Positions 56,922 to 64,000 of a stretch of 64,000 nucleotides of DNA are shown here, in pieces. This DNA is from Pseudomonas fluorescens (lineage in GTDB: Bacteria; Pseudomonadota; Gammaproteobacteria; Pseudomonadales; Pseudomonadaceae). The notes under the pieces are model-generated. The model saw nothing but the letters and a program-made list of their open reading frames with translations, made no database searches and was not told the origin of the DNA. A program made the translations under genes and the position numbers. Each line of letters starts with the position of its first letter. Position 1 is the first letter of the stretch. Where the stretch lies: the NCBI RefSeq assembly GCF_000730425.1, contig NZ_CP008896.1, positions 3,410,001-3,474,000 on the forward strand. Reading direction: 5' to 3'.

Positions 56922-57003
56922 CTGACGCGGCTTGCCGCGTCTTCTTACGTTTGAGCCCGGACTTTGTCGGCGCCACGCTGCCCAAGCCCTTGAAGGAGCC
57001 ACC

Positions 57004-57510
57004 ATGAGCCTGCCCAATCCCGCCGAACTGATCCGTCAGATGGCGACGAGCCTCACGAGCCACTTGCAACACCGCGCCATCAGCGAGCCACGCTTTATTG
57101 GCATCCGTACCGGTGGCGTGTGGGTCGCCCAGGCCTTGCTGCAAGAGCTGGGCAGTGATTCGCCCCTGGGCACTCTGGATGTGTCCTTCTACCGTGATGA
57201 CTTCAGCCAGAACGGCCTGCATCCCCAAGTGCGTCCGTCAGAGCTGCCATTCGAAATCGAAGGCCAGCACCTGGTGCTGATCGATGACGTGTTGATGAGC
57301 GGCCGCACCATCCGCGCCGCCATGAACGAGCTGTTCGACTACGGCCGCCCGGCCAGTATCACCCTGGTCTGCCTGCTCGACCTCAACGCTGGCGAACTGC
57401 CCATCAGCCCGGACGTGGTCGGCGCCACCCTGTCCCTTTCAGCCCGCCAGCGGGTAAAATTGTCCGGTCCCACGCCGCTCGAACTCGAACTGCAAGACCT
57501 CGCCCTTTAA
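57004..57510 (+). CDS. pyrR: Bifunctional pyrimidine regulator / uracil phosphoribosyltransferase PyrR
   Basis: A 168-residue PRTase-fold protein. The PRPP loop is [21 protein letters not shown], and the N-terminal [10 protein letters not shown] is the PPi loop. PyrR regulates pyrimidine genes or salvages uracil. It starts at ATG after AAGGAGCC and is followed 24 bases later by pyrB, forming the pyrR-pyrB-pyrC' operon. Confidence 0.95.
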   Translation: MSLPNPAELIRQMATSLTSHLQHRAISEPRFIGIRTGGVWVAQALLQELGSDSPLGTLDVSFYRDDFSQNGLHPQVRPSELPFEIEGQHLVLIDDVLMSGRTIRAAMNELFDYGRPASITLVCLLDLNAGELPISPDVVGATLSLSARQRVKLSGPTPLELELQDLAL

Positions 57511-57534
57511 TCCGCCTTGTAAAGAGTCCCCGCG

Positions 57535-58539
57535 ATGACGCCTCTAGATGCCAAGCGCCCGCTGCAGCTCAACGCTCAGGGCCAGCTGCAACACTTCCTG
57601 TCCCTCGACGGCCTGCCCCGCGAATTGCTCACTGAAATCCTCGACACTGCCGACTCGTTCCTTGAGGTCGGCGGCCGGGCGGTGAAGAAAGTCCCGCTGC
57701 TGCGCGGCAAGACCATTTGCAACGTGTTCTTCGAGAACTCGACGCGCACCCGCACCACCTTCGAACTGGCGGCCCAGCGCCTGTCGGCCGACGTAATCAC
57801 CCTGAACGTCTCCACCTCGTCGGCAAGCAAGGGCGAAACCCTGCTCGACACCCTGCGCAACCTGGAAGCCATGGCGGCCGACATGTTCGTGGTGCGTCAT
57901 GGCGACTCGGGCGCGGCGCACTTTATCGCCGAGCACGTGTGCCCGCAGGTGGCGATCATCAACGGCGGCGATGGCCGTCACGCCCACCCGACCCAGGGCA
58001 TGCTCGACATGCTCACCATCCGTCGACACAAGGGCGGCTTTGAAAACCTCTCGGTGGCCATCGTCGGCGATATCCTGCACTCGCGGGTGGCGCGCTCGAA
58101 CATGCTGGCCCTGAAAACCCTCGGCTGTCCGGATATCCGCGTGATTGCCCCGAAAACCCTGCTGCCGGTAGGCATCGAGCAGTATGGGGTAAAGGTCTAC
58201 ACCGATATGGCCGAAGGCCTGAAAGATGTCGACGTAGTGATCATGCTGCGCCTGCAACGCGAGCGCATGGCCGGTGGCCTGCTGCCCAGCGAAGGCGAGT
58301 TCTACCGCCTGTTCGGCCTGACCACCGCGCGCCTGGCCGGCGCCAAGCCGGATGCGATTGTCATGCACCCAGGCCCGATCAACCGTGGGGTGGAGATTGA
58401 ATCGGCGGTGGCCGACGGGCCGCACTCGGTCATTCTCAACCAGGTCACCTACGGCATCGCAGTGCGCATGGCCGTGCTGTCCATGGCCATGAGCGGGCAA
58501 ACGGCCCAACGTCAATTCGAGCAGGAGAACGCCCAGTGA
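57535..58539 (+). CDS. pyrB: Aspartate carbamoyltransferase catalytic subunit
   Basis: Condenses carbamoyl phosphate with aspartate, the committed step of pyrimidine synthesis. The 334-residue chain has the longer N-terminus of Pseudomonas ATCase. Carbamoyl-phosphate motif [19 protein letters not shown]-type [16 protein letters not shown], and [11 protein letters not shown] are visible. In pseudomonads PyrB needs the inactive dihydroorotase homologue PyrC' to form a dodecamer; that gene overlaps pyrB by four bases. Confidence 0.97.
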   Translation: MTPLDAKRPLQLNAQGQLQHFLSLDGLPRELLTEILDTADSFLEVGGRAVKKVPLLRGKTICNVFFENSTRTRTTFELAAQRLSADVITLNVSTSSASKGETLLDTLRNLEAMAADMFVVRHGDSGAAHFIAEHVCPQVAIINGGDGRHAHPTQGMLDMLTIRRHKGGFENLSVAIVGDILHSRVARSNMLALKTLGCPDIRVIAPKTLLPVGIEQYGVKVYTDMAEGLKDVDVVIMLRLQRERMAGGLLPSEGEFYRLFGLTTARLAGAKPDAIVMHPGPINRGVEIESAVADGPHSVILNQVTYGIAVRMAVLSMAMSGQTAQRQFEQENAQ

Positions 58540-59807
58540 AGCTCAGCATTCTCGGCGCCCGAGTCATCGATCCGGCCAGCGGCCTGGATCAAACCACTGA
58601 TCTGCACCTGGAAGCCGGCAAGATCATTGCCATCGGCGCCGCTCCCAGCGGTTTCACTCCGGTCGAGACCATCGACGCCAAGGGCCTGGTGGCCGCGCCT
58701 GGGCTGGTAGACCTGAACGTTGCCCTGCGCGAGCCGGGCTACAGCCGCAAAGGCAGCATCGCCAGCGAAACCCAGGCTGCGGCTGCTGGCGGTGTCACCA
58801 GCCTATGCTGCCCACCGCAGACCAAGCCAGTGCTGGACACCTCGGCGGTGGCCGAGTTGATCCTCGACCGCGCCCGCGAGGCCGGCAATTGCAAAGTATT
58901 CCCCATCGGCGCCCTGAGCAAAGGCCTGGACGGCGAGCAACTGGCGGAGCTGATTGCCCTGCGTGATGCCGGCTGCGTGGCTTTCGGCAATGGCCTGGAA
59001 AGCTTTCGCAGCACCCGCACCCTGTGCCGCGCCCTGGAATATGCCGCCACCTTCGACCTGACGGTGATCTTCCATTCCCAGGACCACGACCTGGCCGAAG
59101 GTGGCCTGGCCCACGAAGGCCCCACCGCCAGCTTCCTGGGCCTCGCTGGCATTCCGGAAACCGCAGAAACCGTGGCCTTGGCCCGTGACCTGCTGCTGGT
59201 GGAGCAAAGCGGCGCGCGCGCGCACTTCAGCCAACTGACCAGCGCCCGGGGCGTGGCCCTGATCGCCCAGGCCCAGGCCCGTGGCCTGCCGGTGACCGCC
59301 GATGTGGCGTTGTACCAGTTGATCCTGACCGATGAAGCGCTGATCGACTTCTCCAGCCTGTACCACGTGCAACCGCCACTGCGCACCCGTGCCGACCGCG
59401 ACGGCTTGCGCGCAGCAGTGAAGTCCGGGGTGGTTTCGGCAATTTCCAGCCATCACCAGCCCCACGAGCGGGATGCCAAGCTGGCACCGTTCGGTGCGAC
59501 CGAGCCTGGAATCAGCAGCGTCGAGTTGCTGCTGCCGCTGGCGATGACGCTGGTGGAGGATGGGTTGCTGGACCTGCCAACGTTACTTGCCCGCCTGAGC
59601 TCAGGCCCGGCTGACGCGCTGCGCCTGCCAGCGGGCAAGCTGGCAGTGGGTTCGGCGGCGGATCTGGTGCTGTTTGATCCGGCCAGCTCCACGGTGGCGG
59701 GCGAGCAATGGTTGTCCAGGGGTGAAAACTGCCCGTTCATCGGCCACAGCCTGCCGGCGAATGTGCGCTACACCCTGGTGGATGGACGGATCAGCTACCA
59801 GGCTTGA
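58536..59807 (+). CDS. pyrC': Dihydroorotase-like PyrC' (non-catalytic ATCase subunit)
   Basis: A 423-residue amidohydrolase-fold protein related to dihydroorotase. The zinc-binding HxH of active enzymes is replaced ([14 protein letters not shown], Asn and Ala in place of the histidines), so catalysis is not expected. This is the known state of PyrC' in P. putida, which holds the ATCase complex together. ATGA overlap with pyrB agrees with fixed stoichiometry. Confidence 0.95.
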   Translation: MKLSILGARVIDPASGLDQTTDLHLEAGKIIAIGAAPSGFTPVETIDAKGLVAAPGLVDLNVALREPGYSRKGSIASETQAAAAGGVTSLCCPPQTKPVLDTSAVAELILDRAREAGNCKVFPIGALSKGLDGEQLAELIALRDAGCVAFGNGLESFRSTRTLCRALEYAATFDLTVIFHSQDHDLAEGGLAHEGPTASFLGLAGIPETAETVALARDLLLVEQSGARAHFSQLTSARGVALIAQAQARGLPVTADVALYQLILTDEALIDFSSLYHVQPPLRTRADRDGLRAAVKSGVVSAISSHHQPHERDAKLAPFGATEPGISSVELLLPLAMTLVEDGLLDLPTLLARLSSGPADALRLPAGKLAVGSAADLVLFDPASSTVAGEQWLSRGENCPFIGHSLPANVRYTLVDGRISYQA

Positions 59808-59833
59808 TCCAGAACTGAAGCGGGCACAGTCAA

Positions 59834-59924
59834 ATGTGGGAGCGGGCTTGCTCGCGAAAGCGGTGTATCAGTTAACAAATAGGTCGACTGATACACTGCT
59901 TTCGCGAGCAAGCCCGCTCCCACA
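59834..59924. repeat. Paired inverted REP between convergent pyrC' and TM2 gene
   Basis: ATGTGGGAGCGGGCTTGCTC followed by GCGAAAGCGGTGTATCAGT, and the inverted ACTGATACACTGCTTTCGCG with AGCAAGCCCGCTCCCACA. Arms of roughly 38 bases with one mismatch. Confidence 0.9.
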
Positions 59925-59951
59925 ATTAGATCCTCACAAGGCTGGAGATGA

Positions 59952-60380
59952 TCAGCGACCGCCCAGGCGCTCGGCATTGCGGATCGAAACCTGCGTGTTC
60001 AGCGTCCAGAAGTCATACAGCACGCCAAGCAGGAACAAGCCGCCCGTCACCAGGTACAGCAGGCCGGTGAGCCATTTGCCCTGATACATGCGGTGCAAGC
60101 CAAACACCCCAAGAAACGCCAACAAAATCCAGGCCACGTTGTATTCAATAGGCCCTGCGGTAAAACGCAGGTCGGCTTCGCGGTCCATGGCCGGGATCAA
60201 AAACAGGTCGATCAACCAGCCAATCCCCAGCAAGCCAAAGGTGAAGAACCAGATCGTCCCGGTCACCGGCTTGCCGTAATAAAAGCGATGGGCCCCGGTA
60301 AATCCGAAGATCCAGAGCAGGTAACCGATCATCTTGCTGTGAGTGTCCTGCTGCGAAACATCCTGTCGATAGGTGTTCAT
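59952..60380 (-). CDS. TM2-domain membrane protein
   Basis: A 142-residue protein with two TM2 units. The first is GYLLWIFGFTGAHRFYYGKPVTGTIWFFTFGLLGIGWLIDLFLIP (residues about 18-63); the second, AWILLAFLGVFGLHRMYQGKWLTGLLYLVTGGLFLLGVLYDF (83-125). Each carries the G-x-H-R-F/M-Y-x-G-K turn. Function unknown. Confidence 0.92.
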   Translation of the reverse strand: MNTYRQDVSQQDTHSKMIGYLLWIFGFTGAHRFYYGKPVTGTIWFFTFGLLGIGWLIDLFLIPAMDREADLRFTAGPIEYNVAWILLAFLGVFGLHRMYQGKWLTGLLYLVTGGLFLLGVLYDFWTLNTQVSIRNAERLGGR

Positions 60381-60590
60381 GAATGACCTCTTTTGCCTCG
60401 ATAGATAAATATTTCTGGTTTCTTTGTGACTTTTTTACAGGCACCCGACGTACGGCAAATGTTATCGTCGCTTCCCTCAAACCCTTATGCCACCTGACTT
60501 GTGTAGGACAATTGCGGCAGTTCGTCGCGGTTTTCCTGATTTTGACGTCAAGGTTCAGTCGACAAACGGCCTGAGAAAGACACTAAAAGC

Positions 60591-60599
60591 TGTTATAAA
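60591..60599 (+). promoter_or_regulatory. Extended -10 promoter of the NlpC/P60 gene
   Basis: TGT-TATAAA lies 30 bases before the ATG, with an AT-rich flank. No convincing -35 hexamer. The remaining gap up to the TM2 gene start shows nothing else recognisable. Confidence 0.5.
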
Positions 60600-60629
60600 G
60601 TTGCGCGCAAACCAACAAGAGCCTGCCTG

Positions 60630-61268
60630 ATGCGACCATTTTTAAAGACATGGCTAACCATTTGCCTATTGATGCCACTGGCCGCCCACGCCACCAATCG
60701 TGAGCAACGACTTCCGAACGTTAATGGTTTCACTCCTAAAGCCCATACCACTACTACCAGCTCCGCCAAATCGGTAAAGCTCACCGTCAAGCGCCCGGCT
60801 CAAGTGAGCAAGGCCAACGTTAAAGCAGTTCCCGGCCTGGTAGCGAGCAATAACCAGCAAAGCAGCAAAGTCTTGAGCCGTGCGGTCAACGTGCTCGGCA
60901 CCCCTTATCGTTGGGGCGGCAGCAGCCCAAGTAAAGGCTTTGATTGCAGCGGCCTGGTGAAATACGCCTTCAATGACGTGGCTGCGGTGGACTTGCCACG
61001 CACCTCCAATGCCATGGCCAGCGGCCACGGGCAGAAGGTCGATCGCAAGGACTTGAAGCCCGGCGACCTGTTGTTCTTCAAGCTCAAGAGCCGCCAGGTC
61101 AATCATGTTGCCATCTACCTAGGCAATGACCGCTTTATCCACGCGCCGCGTCGTGGCAAGTCGGTCAGCATCGACACCCTGAAAAAGCCGTTCTGGAACA
61201 AGAACTACGTGATTGCCAAACGCGTGCTGCCTAAAGAGCAGAACAACCTGCGGATTGTGCAACGCTGA
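60630..61268 (+). CDS. NlpC/P60 family cell-wall endopeptidase
   Basis: A 212-residue secreted cysteine peptidase. Signal peptide to AHAT, a Thr/Lys-rich linker (residues 25-75), then the NlpC/P60 domain: LGTPYRWGGSSPSKGFDCSGLVKYAF (nucleophile Cys), KPGDLLFFKLKSRQVNHVAIYLGNDRFIHAPRRGK (two histidines). It probably cuts peptide cross-links in peptidoglycan. Divergent from the TM2 gene. Confidence 0.94.
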   Translation: MRPFLKTWLTICLLMPLAAHATNREQRLPNVNGFTPKAHTTTTSSAKSVKLTVKRPAQVSKANVKAVPGLVASNNQQSSKVLSRAVNVLGTPYRWGGSSPSKGFDCSGLVKYAFNDVAAVDLPRTSNAMASGHGQKVDRKDLKPGDLLFFKLKSRQVNHVAIYLGNDRFIHAPRRGKSVSIDTLKKPFWNKNYVIAKRVLPKEQNNLRIVQR

Positions 61269-61292
61269 TTCAAGGCTGAAATGCGGTAAAAA

Positions 61293-61383
61293 CATGTGGG
61301 AGCGGGCTTGCTCGCGAATGCAATAGATCAGCCACCAAAGAGGGTGACTGACACACCGCATTCGCGAGCAAGCCCGCTCCCAC
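61293..61383. repeat. Paired inverted REP between convergent NlpC gene and pilT
   Basis: CATGTGGGAGCGGGCTTGCT and the inverted CGAGCAAGCCCGCTCCCACG; arms extend through CGCGAATGC / GCATTCGCG. Confidence 0.9.
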
Positions 61384-61409
61384 GTTTGATTTTTATTGCC
61401 CGCAAGACC

Positions 61410-62444
61410 TCACATGTCGGTAGGCACCCTCGCCTTCTGCTGCGCCTCTTCCCGGCTGACGACCCCTTCCCCGACCAACCCCTTCAAGCTCATATCCAAG
61501 GTCTTCATCCCCAACGCCCCACCGGTCTGGATCGCCGAGTACAGCTGCGCCACCTTATCCTCACGGATCAGGTTACGGATCGCCGGCGTGCCCAACATGA
61601 TCTCATGGGCCGCCACGCGCCCGCCGCCGACTTTCTTCAGCAAGACCTGGGAAACCACCGCTTGCAGCGACTCCGAGAGCATCGCGCGGACCATGGCCTT
61701 CTCCCCCGCCGGAAACACATCCACCAGCCGATCCACGGTCTTCGCCGCCGAGTTAGTGTGCAAGGTGCCAAACACCAAGTGCCCGGTTTCAGCAGCCGTC
61801 AGGGCCAGGCGGATGGTTTCCAGGTCGCGCAACTCGCCCACCATGATCACATCCGGGTCTTCGCGCAAGGCGGAGCGCAGGGCGGTCGAGAAGCAGTGGG
61901 TGTCGCGATGCACCTGGCGCTGGTTGATCAGTGCCTTGCGCGACTCATGGACAAATTCGATGGGATCCTCAAGGGTCAGGATGTGCCGGTGGCGGGTGCT
62001 GTTGAGGTAATCGATCATCGCCGCCAGGGTGGTGGACTTGCCCGACCCCGTGGCGCCGGTCACCAGCACCAGCCCCTTGGGCAGCTCGGCGATACGCCGG
62101 AATATATCGCCCAGCCCCAGGGTTTCCAGGCCCTGGACCCGGGACGGAATCGCACGAAACACCGCGCCCATTCCCCGGTGTTGCTGGAACACGTTGGCGC
62201 GAAAGCGCGCGACGCCCGGTAATTCGAAAGAAAAATCCGTTTCAAGAGACGTTTCGAAATCCTTTTGTTGGTGTTTATTGAGGAGCGGGCTGAGCAAGTC
62301 CGCAACTTGCGTAGCACTCAGTAATGGCCAATCGAGTGGCACAACCTCGCCATCGACTCTCATCCTCGGCGCCAACCCTGCCGACAGATGCAGGTCGGAG
62401 GCGCCCCGGCTGACGCTTGCGGCCAGCAGTTCAGTGATATCCAT
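61410..62444 (-). CDS. pilT: Type IV pilus retraction ATPase PilT
   Basis: A 344-residue hexameric ATPase that drives pilus retraction. Motifs: Walker A GATGSGKST, Asp box (LTLEDPIEFVHE), Walker B EDPDVIMVGELRDLETI, His box GHLVFGTLHTNSAAKT and the PilT-typical AIRNLIREDKVAQLYSAIQTG near the C-terminus. Start MDITELLA is the family's own start. pilU, its usual neighbour, is not adjacent. A 57-base divergent promoter region separates it from yggS. Confidence 0.96.
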   Translation of the reverse strand: MDITELLAASVSRGASDLHLSAGLAPRMRVDGEVVPLDWPLLSATQVADLLSPLLNKHQQKDFETSLETDFSFELPGVARFRANVFQQHRGMGAVFRAIPSRVQGLETLGLGDIFRRIAELPKGLVLVTGATGSGKSTTLAAMIDYLNSTRHRHILTLEDPIEFVHESRKALINQRQVHRDTHCFSTALRSALREDPDVIMVGELRDLETIRLALTAAETGHLVFGTLHTNSAAKTVDRLVDVFPAGEKAMVRAMLSESLQAVVSQVLLKKVGGGRVAAHEIMLGTPAIRNLIREDKVAQLYSAIQTGGALGMKTLDMSLKGLVGEGVVSREEAQQKARVPTDM

Positions 62445-62469
62445 AGGGCTATCCATTTCCAGTAGAATG

Positions 62470-62490
62470 CCGCGGACTCCATATCCGCGG
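62470..62490 (+). promoter_or_regulatory. Leader hairpin between pilT and yggS
   Basis: CCGCGGA-CTCCATA-TCCGCGG, a perfect 7-bp stem 11 bases before the yggS start, right behind a possible -10 TAGAAT at 62463. May affect translation start of yggS; no known class. Confidence 0.4.
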
Positions 62491-62501
62491 GTGCAACTTT
62501 A

Positions 62502-63188
62502 ATGTCGACCATAGCAGACAATATCGGCCTGGTTACCGAGCGGATCCGTGCCGCAGCCCAGGCCGCGCAACGGGATGCAACCAGCGTGCACTTGCTGGCG
62601 GTGAGCAAGACCAAACCCGCGCAAGCCGTGCGCGAAGCCTATGCCGCCGGAATGCGCGACTTCGGCGAGAACTACTTGCAGGAAGCCCTTGGCAAACAAG
62701 CCGAATTAACCGACCTGCCCTTGAGTTGGCACTTTATCGGCCCCATTCAATCGAACAAGACGCGCGCTATCGCCGAGCATTTCGCTTGGGTGCACTCCGT
62801 GGATCGCCTGAAGATCGCCCAACGCCTGTCCGAGCAACGCCCGGCCGACCTGCCGCCGCTCAATATCTGCATTCAGGTCAATGTCAGTGGCGAAGCCAGC
62901 AAATCCGGCTGTACACCGGCCGATCTGCCAGCGCTGGCCGAAGCGATCCAGGCCCTGCCCCGTTTGAAGCTGCGGGGCTTGATGGCGATTCCCGAGCCCA
63001 CCGACGACCGTGCGGCACAGGATGCGGCGTTCGCGACCGTGCGTGACTTGCAAGCGAGACTGGACTTGGGGCTCGACACACTTTCCATGGGCATGAGCCA
63101 TGACCTTGAGTCGGCCATTGCCCAAGGGGCCACCTGGGTGCGGATCGGTACCGCCCTGTTTGGTGCCCGCGACTACGGCCAGCCATGA
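62502..63188 (+). CDS. yggS: YggS family PLP-binding protein
   Basis: A 228-residue PLP-binding TIM-barrel protein (PROSC/YBL036C family) for vitamin B6 homeostasis. PLP-lysine in LLAVSKTKPAQ, RDFGENYLQEALGK, WHFIGPIQSNK, CIQVNVSGEASKSG and LSMGMSHDLESAIAQGATWVRIGTALFG are the family's blocks. It is 34 bases upstream of proC, the common bacterial pairing. Confidence 0.96.
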   Translation: MSTIADNIGLVTERIRAAAQAAQRDATSVHLLAVSKTKPAQAVREAYAAGMRDFGENYLQEALGKQAELTDLPLSWHFIGPIQSNKTRAIAEHFAWVHSVDRLKIAQRLSEQRPADLPPLNICIQVNVSGEASKSGCTPADLPALAEAIQALPRLKLRGLMAIPEPTDDRAAQDAAFATVRDLQARLDLGLDTLSMGMSHDLESAIAQGATWVRIGTALFGARDYGQP

Positions 63189-63222
63189 AAATGGCTGACT
63201 TCCATCTGAGTAAGGAGCTGTC

Positions 63223-64000
63223 ATGAGCAGCACGCGTATAGCCTTTATCGGCGCCGGTAACATGGCGGCCAGCCTGATCGGCGGCCTGCGGGCCAAGGGC
63301 CTGGAAGCTTCGCAGATTCGTGCCAGCGACCCAGGCGCCGAGACCCGCGCCCGGGTGAGCGCCGAGCACGGCATCGAAACCTTTGCCGACAATGCCGAGG
63401 CCGTCCAGGGCGTCGACGTGATCGTGCTGGCAGTCAAGCCACAGGCCATGAAGGCCGTGTGCGAGGCCTTGCGCCCAAGCCTGGCACCGCAGCAACTCGT
63501 GGTATCGATAGCCGCCGGCATCAACTGCGCCAGCATGAACAACTGGCTCGGCGCCCAGCCCATCGTGCGCTGCATGCCTAATACGCCATCACTGCTGCGC
63601 CAGGGTGTCAGCGGCCTCTACGCCACCGCCCAAGTGAGCGCCGGGCAACGCGAGCAGGCCGAGGAGCTGTTGTCAGCCGTGGGCGTGGCCCTGTGGCTGG
63701 ACGAAGAACAGCAACTGGACGCCGTCACCGCCGTGTCCGGCAGTGGCCCGGCGTATTTCTTCCTGTTGGTCGAAGCCATGACCGCTGCGGGCGTGAAGTT
63801 GGGCCTGCCGCGGGAAATCGCCGAGCAACTGACCCAGCAGACCGCCCTCGGCGCCGCGCATATGGTGGTGTCCAGTGATGTGGATGCGGCCGAGTTGCGC
63901 CGTCGCGTGACATCGCCCAATGGCACCACTCAGGCGGCCATCGAATCATTCCAGGCCGGGGGCTTTGAAGCCCTGGTCGAAAAAGCACTGGGTGCCGCCG
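63223..64000 (+). CDS. proC: Pyrroline-5-carboxylate reductase, 3' end outside window
   Basis: Makes proline from pyrroline-5-carboxylate with NAD(P)H. The window holds the first 259 codons. N-terminal dinucleotide fold IAFIGAGNMAASLIGGL, IVLAVKPQAMKAV, IVRCMPNTPSLLRQGVSG and the signature VSGSGPAYFFLLVEAMTAAGVKLGLP are visible. ATG follows AAGGAG. Confidence 0.96.
   Translation, partial: MSSTRIAFIGAGNMAASLIGGLRAKGLEASQIRASDPGAETRARVSAEHGIETFADNAEAVQGVDVIVLAVKPQAMKAVCEALRPSLAPQQLVVSIAAGINCASMNNWLGAQPIVRCMPNTPSLLRQGVSGLYATAQVSAGQREQAEELLSAVGVALWLDEEQQLDAVTAVSGSGPAYFFLLVEAMTAAGVKLGLPREIAEQLTQQTALGAAHMVVSSDVDAAELRRRVTSPNGTTQAAIESFQAGGFEALVEKALGAA

Overview
The window is a stretch of chromosome from a Pseudomonas of the fluorescens group. 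This rests on the high-GC coding style, on a gene order that matches the pseudomonad core genome (proC-yggS-pilT, pyrR-pyrB-pyrC', gshB-pilGHIJ-chpA-chpC, rhlE-metF-ahcY, metK-tkt-epd-pgk-fba), and on at least 14 REP-type palindromes of the GGGAGCGGGCTTGCTCGCGA and TAGGAGCCGGCTTGCCGGCGA types. No rRNA, tRNA, CRISPR array, prophage or intact insertion sequence was seen.

Layout. 1-7214: the 3' part of a broad-specificity amino-acid racemase, then the minus-strand central-carbon group tkt, epd, pgk, two small lipoproteins (one MliC-like) and fba. 7409-9731: a divergent region with a perfect 26-bp palindrome, an ArsR-type regulator fused to a SAM-methyltransferase fold (SahR-like), and metK. 9868-15732: ligB flanked by two related small secreted proteins with the same Cys-Cys spacing, a cytochrome c'-type lipoprotein, mltA, a MAPEG protein and an EamA transporter. 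15771-19054: an accessory segment with a decayed Na+/H+ antiporter, a formate/nitrite-type channel and a full-length-looking homologue of the type III effector phospholipase ExoU. 19118-25399: a thioesterase, then ahcY with a consensus promoter and a SAH riboswitch, metF, a periplasmic solute-binding protein and an RhlE-type RNA helicase. 25510-29160: YceI, cytochrome b561, bioA, rsmE.

29293-41797: two catabolic modules. The first is a LysR-controlled set of a DadA-like oxidase, a RidA protein and an amino-acid binding protein. The second is a complete malonate decarboxylase operon mdcABCDEGH-madLM with mdcR at its far end. 41984-43694 is a small variable patch: an unknown membrane protein, an 18-bp-stem inverted repeat and a HigBA toxin-antitoxin locus whose toxin is frameshifted. 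43718-53595: the Pil-Chp chemosensory operon for type IV pili, without pilK and chpB. 53835-64000: gshB, a TonB3-like protein, algH, ruvX, pyrR, pyrB, pyrC', a TM2 protein, an NlpC/P60 hydrolase, pilT, yggS and the start of proC.

Two themes link the genes. The activated methyl cycle (metK, ahcY, metF) carries both a putative SAH-sensing repressor and a SAH riboswitch. The accessory segments (ExoU island, broken HigB, broken antiporter) show gain and decay inserted in an otherwise conserved backbone. The most striking item is the ExoU-like gene, which has its catalytic Ser/Asp motifs but a shortened N-terminus and no recognisable chaperone gene beside it.
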